Assembly: GCA_036003705.1 (NCBI GenBank)
Contig: DASYSE010000013.1
Span: 1 to 46,584 of the forward strand
Direction: 5' to 3'
Origin: CALGFH01 sp036003705
GTDB taxonomy: Bacteria; Actinomycetota; CALGFH01
Length of the DNA stretch: 46,584 nucleotides
Part shown: positions 43,097 through 46,584 of the stretch, in pieces
How the letters are laid out: every line of letters begins with the position of its first letter
How positions within the stretch are numbered: position 1 is the stretch's first letter
Made by a program: the position numbers and the translations under genes
Notes under the pieces: model-generated
Told to the model about the DNA's origin: nothing
The model's database searches: none
Seen by the model: only the letters and a program-made list of their open reading frames with translations

Positions 43097-45046
43097 CTAT
43101 CCGTCGGCGCGGGCAAGGGCGACCACCTCGTGGACGGCCCTGGGGTTGGCGAGCGCGCCCTCGCTGACCGCCTGCTCGAGCGGGACCCCGGTCAGCACCC
43201 GCTTGACCGGGACCTCCAGCTTCTTGCCGGAGAGGGTCCTCGGCACCTCGGCGATGGCCTGGATGCGGTCGGGCACGTGGCGGGGGGAGAGTTCGGTCCT
43301 GACCGCGTCCCGGATGCGCCCCTGGAGCCCGTCGTCCAGCTCGATCCCCGGCCGCAGCACCACGAACAGCAGCAGCCGGCCTTCGCCGCCGGGTTCGCTG
43401 ACGTCGACGACCAGGCTGTCGACGACCTCGTCCAGGCCCTCCACCACCCGGTAGAACTCGGCCGTGCCCATCCGCACGCCGCCCCGGTTGAGGGTCGAGT
43501 CCGAGCGCCCGCTGATGACGCAGGTTCCACGTTCGGTGATCCGGATCCAGTCGCCGTGGCGCCAGACCCCCGGCCAGGTCGAGAAGTAGCTGTCGCGGTA
43601 GCGCTCGCCGCCGGGGTCGTTCCAGAACCACAGCGGCATGCTGGGCAGCGGCTCGGTGACGACCAGCTCGCCGACCTCGCCGACCACCGGCCGGCCGTGC
43701 TCGTCGAACGCCTCCACCTTGGCGCCGAGGGCACGGCACTGGATCTCGCCCGGGTAGACCGGGAGCAGCGGGCAGGAGGTCACGAAGGACGTGCACACGT
43801 CGGTGCCGCCGCTGGTCGACCCGACCAGCACGTCGGGGGCCACCTGCTGGTACAGCCAGGCGAAGCCCTCGGGAGGCAGGGGGGAGCCGGTCGAGCCGAT
43901 CGAGTGCAGGGCCGAGAGGTCGACGTCGCGGGCCGGCTCCACCCCGGCCTTGCTGCTGGCCAGGATGAACGCGGCGCTGGTCCCGAGGTAGGTCATGCCG
44001 CTGCGCTCGGCGAAGCGCCACAGCGCGCCCATGTCCGGATGGCCGGGGCTGCCGTCGTACAGCACCACCGTCGACCCCAGCAGCAGCCCTCCGACCAGGA
44101 AGTTCCACATCATCCAGCCGGTGGTGGTGAACCAGAAGAAGCGGTCGGCCGGCCCGAGATCCAGGTGCAGCGCGATCGACTTCAGCAGCTCGAGCGCGAT
44201 CCCGCCATGGCCGTGGACGATCGCCTTTGGCAGCCCGGTGGTGCCGGACGAGTACAGCACCCAGAGCGGATGGTCGAAGGCCACCGGCTCGAACACCAGC
44301 TCGGCCCCTGCTCCCTGTTCCAGCAGCCGATCCCAGCCCACCGCCCCGTCGGCTTCGATGCCTCCGGGGCCGCCGACGAGCACCGTTGCCTGGAGGGTGG
44401 GCAGGCGACGGCGGATCTCGGCCAGGGCGTCGCGGCGGTCGTGCCACGAGCCGTTGTAGCGGTAGCCGTCGACCGCGACCAGTACCTTGGGCTCGATCTG
44501 GGCGAAGCGGTCGACCACGCTGGACACGCCGAACTCGGGGGCGCAGCTCGACCAGATGGCGCCGATGCTGGCGGTCGCCAGCATGGCGACCACCGTCTCG
44601 GGCCCGTTGGGCAGGTAGGCGACCACCCGGTCGCCCATGCCCACCCCGAGCCGACGCAGCCCGGCCGCCATCGCGGCCACCCGTCGGCCCAGCTCCGCGT
44701 AGCTGACGGTGCCGAGCTCGCCGGTCTCGTTGCCGACCAGCAGCGCCGCGTGGTCGTCATGCCGGCGCAGCGACAGCTCGGCGTGGTTGAGCTTCGCCCC
44801 GGGGAACCAGCTGGCCCCCGGCATCCGGCGCTCGGCAACGGCAGGGCTCGGCGCCGGCCCGCCGACCTCGAAGAAGTCCCAGATCGAGGCCCAGAACGCG
44901 TCGAGGTCGTCCACCGACCAGCGCCACAGCTCGTCGTAGGATCCGAAGTGGAGCCCTCGCCGCTCCCGCAGCCATCGCAGGTAGCGGGTCATGTTCGAGC
45001 GCTCGACCCGCTCCGGCGAAGGCGTCCACATCGGTCCGACGGTCAC
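43097..45046 (-). CDS. aacS: Acetoacetyl-CoA synthetase (acetoacetate-CoA ligase)
   Basis: Activates acetoacetate to acetoacetyl-CoA with ATP and CoA in ketone-body or polyester metabolism. It has 649 residues of the acyl-adenylate family: an AACS-type N-terminus (NMTRYLRWLRERRGLHFGSY), the P-loop VLYSSGTTGLPKAIVHGHGG, and the C-terminal hinge with NRGGVRMGTAEFYRVVE. The adenylation Lys is about K608 in TLSGKKLEVPVKR. The start is GTG 45046 after AGGAGAG. An in-frame ATG at 45031 is the alternative, and an open extension to 45175 is unconserved. It is divergent from the truncated ltrA. Confidence 0.93.
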   Translation of the reverse strand: MTVGPMWTPSPERVERSNMTRYLRWLRERRGLHFGSYDELWRWSVDDLDAFWASIWDFFEVGGPAPSPAVAERRMPGASWFPGAKLNHAELSLRRHDDHAALLVGNETGELGTVSYAELGRRVAAMAAGLRRLGVGMGDRVVAYLPNGPETVVAMLATASIGAIWSSCAPEFGVSSVVDRFAQIEPKVLVAVDGYRYNGSWHDRRDALAEIRRRLPTLQATVLVGGPGGIEADGAVGWDRLLEQGAGAELVFEPVAFDHPLWVLYSSGTTGLPKAIVHGHGGIALELLKSIALHLDLGPADRFFWFTTTGWMMWNFLVGGLLLGSTVVLYDGSPGHPDMGALWRFAERSGMTYLGTSAAFILASSKAGVEPARDVDLSALHSIGSTGSPLPPEGFAWLYQQVAPDVLVGSTSGGTDVCTSFVTSCPLLPVYPGEIQCRALGAKVEAFDEHGRPVVGEVGELVVTEPLPSMPLWFWNDPGGERYRDSYFSTWPGVWRHGDWIRITERGTCVISGRSDSTLNRGGVRMGTAEFYRVVEGLDEVVDSLVVDVSEPGGEGRLLLFVVLRPGIELDDGLQGRIRDAVRTELSPRHVPDRIQAIAEVPRTLSGKKLEVPVKRVLTGVPLEQAVSEGALANPRAVHEVVALARADG

Positions 45047-45160
45047 CGGCGCTCTCCTCCCCAGCGGCCCCGGGCACGCTACCACGGTCACCGGGAATGC
45101 CGTCCGGGCGGCGGGTGTTCGCTGCGGCAACCGGCAGTAATCATGTAACCGGAGGCGCGG

Positions 45161-45385
45161 ATGGCGACGTCGCAACGGCAGCGGTGGCTCCGGCCGCCAC
45201 GGCTACGCACCCTGGAGGCCGACCAGGGGGAGCGGCACGCGACCTGGCTCGAGCTGTTCTTCGACCTGGTCTTCGTCATCTCGATCGCCGAGGTGGTCCA
45301 CACTCTGGAGGACTACCGCACCCTCGGGGATTTCCTGGGAACGGCCGGACTGTTCGTCGCCGTCTGGTGGGCCTGGGTCGGCTAG
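45161..45385 (+). pseudogene. ltrA: 5' fragment of ltrA (low-temperature-requirement protein A), cut at an integration junction
   Basis: ATG 45161, five bases after CGGAGG, opens a frame of 74 residues matching the N-terminus of LtrA membrane proteins: RHATWLELFFDLVFVISIAE, then DFLGTAGLFVAVWWAWVG. Full LtrA proteins are about 370-400 residues with many helices, and the next residue is normally Tyr (WWAWVGY). Here the codon becomes TAG and all homology ends. The promoter, ribosome site and first helices are intact, so the gene was split by insertion of the element whose recombinase begins 26 bp later. The remaining part is expected at the element's other end. Confidence 0.85.
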
Positions 45386-45392
45386 CCGACAG
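45371..45392. other. Putative attachment site (att junction) inside ltrA
   Basis: The end of ltrA homology, GGTCGGCTA, overlaps a perfect 14-bp palindrome GTCGGCTAGCCGAC (45377-45390). An intact ltrA is expected to read GTC GGC TAC here. The crossover should therefore lie within about 45375-45384, near the central CTAG. Exact att limits cannot be set without the other end of the element. Confidence 0.55.
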
Positions 45393-45397
45393 TCAAG

Positions 45398-45403
45398 TAG
45401 TAT
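45398..45403 (+). promoter_or_regulatory. Candidate -10 element of the leaderless recombinase gene
   Basis: TAGTAT ends 8 nt before the recombinase ATG, with no ribosome site in between. It lies just inside the element, so the recombinase would carry its own promoter. Confidence 0.45.
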
Positions 45404-45411
45404 CCCGGTTC

Positions 45412-46584
45412 ATGGACGCACTCATCTACGCCCGGCTGAGCGAAGACCGCGAGCCGGGTAGCGAGGGCGCTGGTGGCGTGGCGACCAGCGTTGACCGGCA
45501 AGTCGCCGACTGCTTGAAGTGGTGCGAGCTGCACGGCCACCGGGTCGCCAACATCTACCGCGAGCCGGGACTCTCGGGATTCTCGGGCGTCCGGCGGCCC
45601 GAGTTCGAACGGCTGCTGACCGACGCGCGCAACGGCGTGGGCCGGCTCATCGTCTGCTGGCGGCTGGACCGGCTGAGCCGCAACAGACCTGATTTCACCC
45701 GCGTGCTGGACATGTGCGACTCGGGCGGCGTCCAGCTGGCATCGGTCACCGAGTCGCTGGACACATCCACACCGACCGGCGAGGCCATGCGCGACATCAT
45801 CGCCATCTTCGCCCGCATGGAATCGCGCAACATCAGCGTTCGGGTGGCCCGGGCCCGGCTGGAAGCCGCCATGGCCGGCCGTCCCACCCCGGGCGGGGCC
45901 CGGCCGTTCGGGTACGCCGCCGATAAGGTGACCGTCATCGAGGCCGAGGCCGACGTGCTGCGCGAAGCGGCCCGCCGGGTCGTGCGCGGCGAGTCGCTGC
46001 GGTCGGTCGCCCGCGACTTCAACGCCCGCGGGTTGCGCCCGGTGCAGGCGCCGAAGTTCTCGGCCGCCAACCTGGGCAAGCTGCTGACGAACCCGCGCTA
46101 CATCGCCCGAGCCGTCTATAAGGGCGTCGAAGTGGCCGACGGCAAGTGGCCGCCGATACTCGACGTTGCCACCCACGAACAGGTGAAGGCCGTGCTGTCC
46201 AACCCGGCCCGACGCACCCAGGCCGGCCGCCCGTCGGTGCATCTGCTGGTCGGTGGCATCCTGCGCTGCGCCATCGACGGCGCCGCGCTAGGCGCCCGGG
46301 CACCCGACAAGGGCGTTCGCCGCTACGGCTGCGAGGGCGGCGACCGGGAAGCCGGCCGGGTGCATCTGGTCATCGCTGCGGCACCGCTTGAGCGGTTCGT
46401 CACTGACGCCGTGCTGCGCGCCCTGGACGGCCCGAAGCTCGGCAAGTTCCTGAAGCTGCGGGCCACCAACGGCGACCGCGAGCTAGCCGACCAGCTGGTC
46501 AGGGACGAACGCCGCTTCACCGAGTTGGCGACCATGTACGCCCGGGACGAGATCGGCAAGCCCGAGTGGCTGGCCGCCCGCCCG
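45412..46584 (+). CDS. Large serine recombinase (integrase), C-terminus beyond window
   Basis: An open frame of 391 codons running off the right edge. Residues 1-145 are the resolvase catalytic domain: YARLSED with the nucleophile Ser10, SVDRQ, the RLDRLSRN arginines (84-91) and the long linker helix MRDIIAIFARMESRNISVRV. Residues about 165-245 are the Recombinase domain (RPFGY, LRSVARDFNARGL, LLTNPRYIARAVY). A zinc ribbon follows (LRCAIDG, RRYGCEGG; Cys286 and Cys307). The length and domains fit phage or ICE large serine integrases, which insert at attB by cutting a central dinucleotide. It begins 26 bp after the truncated ltrA, pointing into the element. Element genes beyond 46584 are not visible. 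Confidence 0.93.
   Translation, partial: MDALIYARLSEDREPGSEGAGGVATSVDRQVADCLKWCELHGHRVANIYREPGLSGFSGVRRPEFERLLTDARNGVGRLIVCWRLDRLSRNRPDFTRVLDMCDSGGVQLASVTESLDTSTPTGEAMRDIIAIFARMESRNISVRVARARLEAAMAGRPTPGGARPFGYAADKVTVIEAEADVLREAARRVVRGESLRSVARDFNARGLRPVQAPKFSAANLGKLLTNPRYIARAVYKGVEVADGKWPPILDVATHEQVKAVLSNPARRTQAGRPSVHLLVGGILRCAIDGAALGARAPDKGVRRYGCEGGDREAGRVHLVIAAAPLERFVTDAVLRALDGPKLGKFLKLRATNGDRELADQLVRDERRFTELATMYARDEIGKPEWLAARP

Noticed and set aside
43091..45148. 685-codon plus-strand frame over aacS
   Set aside because: It is antisense to acetoacetyl-CoA synthetase, which shows all adenylation motifs.
45382..46242. 286-codon minus-strand frame near the right edge
   Set aside because: It is antisense to the serine recombinase, whose plus-strand frame has the catalytic Ser and arginines and is open to the edge.

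Overview
The window is very GC-rich DNA from an actinomycete-type bacterium (Actinomycetota). This is inferred from the GlgE alpha-glucan pathway, the mycobacterial-type XPB helicase with its Rv0862c-like partner, a DivIVA-motif protein, an LPxTG-type surface protein, an F420/LLM-class oxidoreductase and many GTG/TTG starts. I cannot assign a genus; an uncultured or deep-branching lineage is possible. No rRNA, tRNA or CRISPR array was seen.

Layout. (1) 1-17650 is an alpha-glucan/trehalose island: glgX (cut by the left edge), a coupled lipoprotein, an amidase on the other strand, treY, glgP (minus), a beta-carbonic anhydrase and a GDT1/TMEM165-family transporter (minus), then an operon glgE-mak-glgB-treZ joined by overlapping or near-overlapping starts. 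Together these genes debranch and phosphorolyse glycogen, turn its ends into trehalose (TreY/TreZ) and rebuild branched glucan from maltose-1-phosphate (Mak/GlgE/GlgB). treS, the usual link from trehalose to maltose, is not in the island. (2) 17724-20646 holds a DUF4268 protein with a repeat-rich linker, a fragment of an FMN-dependent alpha-hydroxy-acid dehydrogenase, and a three-gene operon of a 73-residue protein with azlC and azlD. (3) 20748-25295 is lipid metabolism: an acyl-CoA thioesterase-like gene facing a fadN-fadA beta-oxidation pair. (4) 25637-29180 has a microprotein, a CDF cation exporter and a tetR-MFS efflux operon with two well-defined operators. (5) 29273-35658 has a Gmad2-domain protein, a four-module DivIVA-motif protein, an LLM-class oxidoreductase, a two-gene ABC exporter and an aldo/keto reductase. 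(6) 35736-39630 is a helicase-associated protein, apparently starting at CTG, overlapping the gene for XPB helicase. (7) 39824-45046 has an LPFTG surface protein, a cysteine-dioxygenase-like cupin, an LCP cell-wall ligase and acetoacetyl-CoA synthetase. (8) From 45161 an ltrA gene is cut after 74 codons, and a serine recombinase begins 26 bp later and runs off the right edge. This looks like one end of an integrated element.

A theme across the window is leaderless initiation. Eight genes have a TAnnnT hexamer ending 6-9 nt before the start codon and no Shine-Dalgarno sequence, while genes inside operons mostly have Shine-Dalgarno sequences or overlapping stop/start codons. Most findings are clear single-locus observations (operator architecture, CTG start, integration junction, treS-less island, DivIVA modules). 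I did not see a complete, convincing new multi-gene defence or biosynthetic system.
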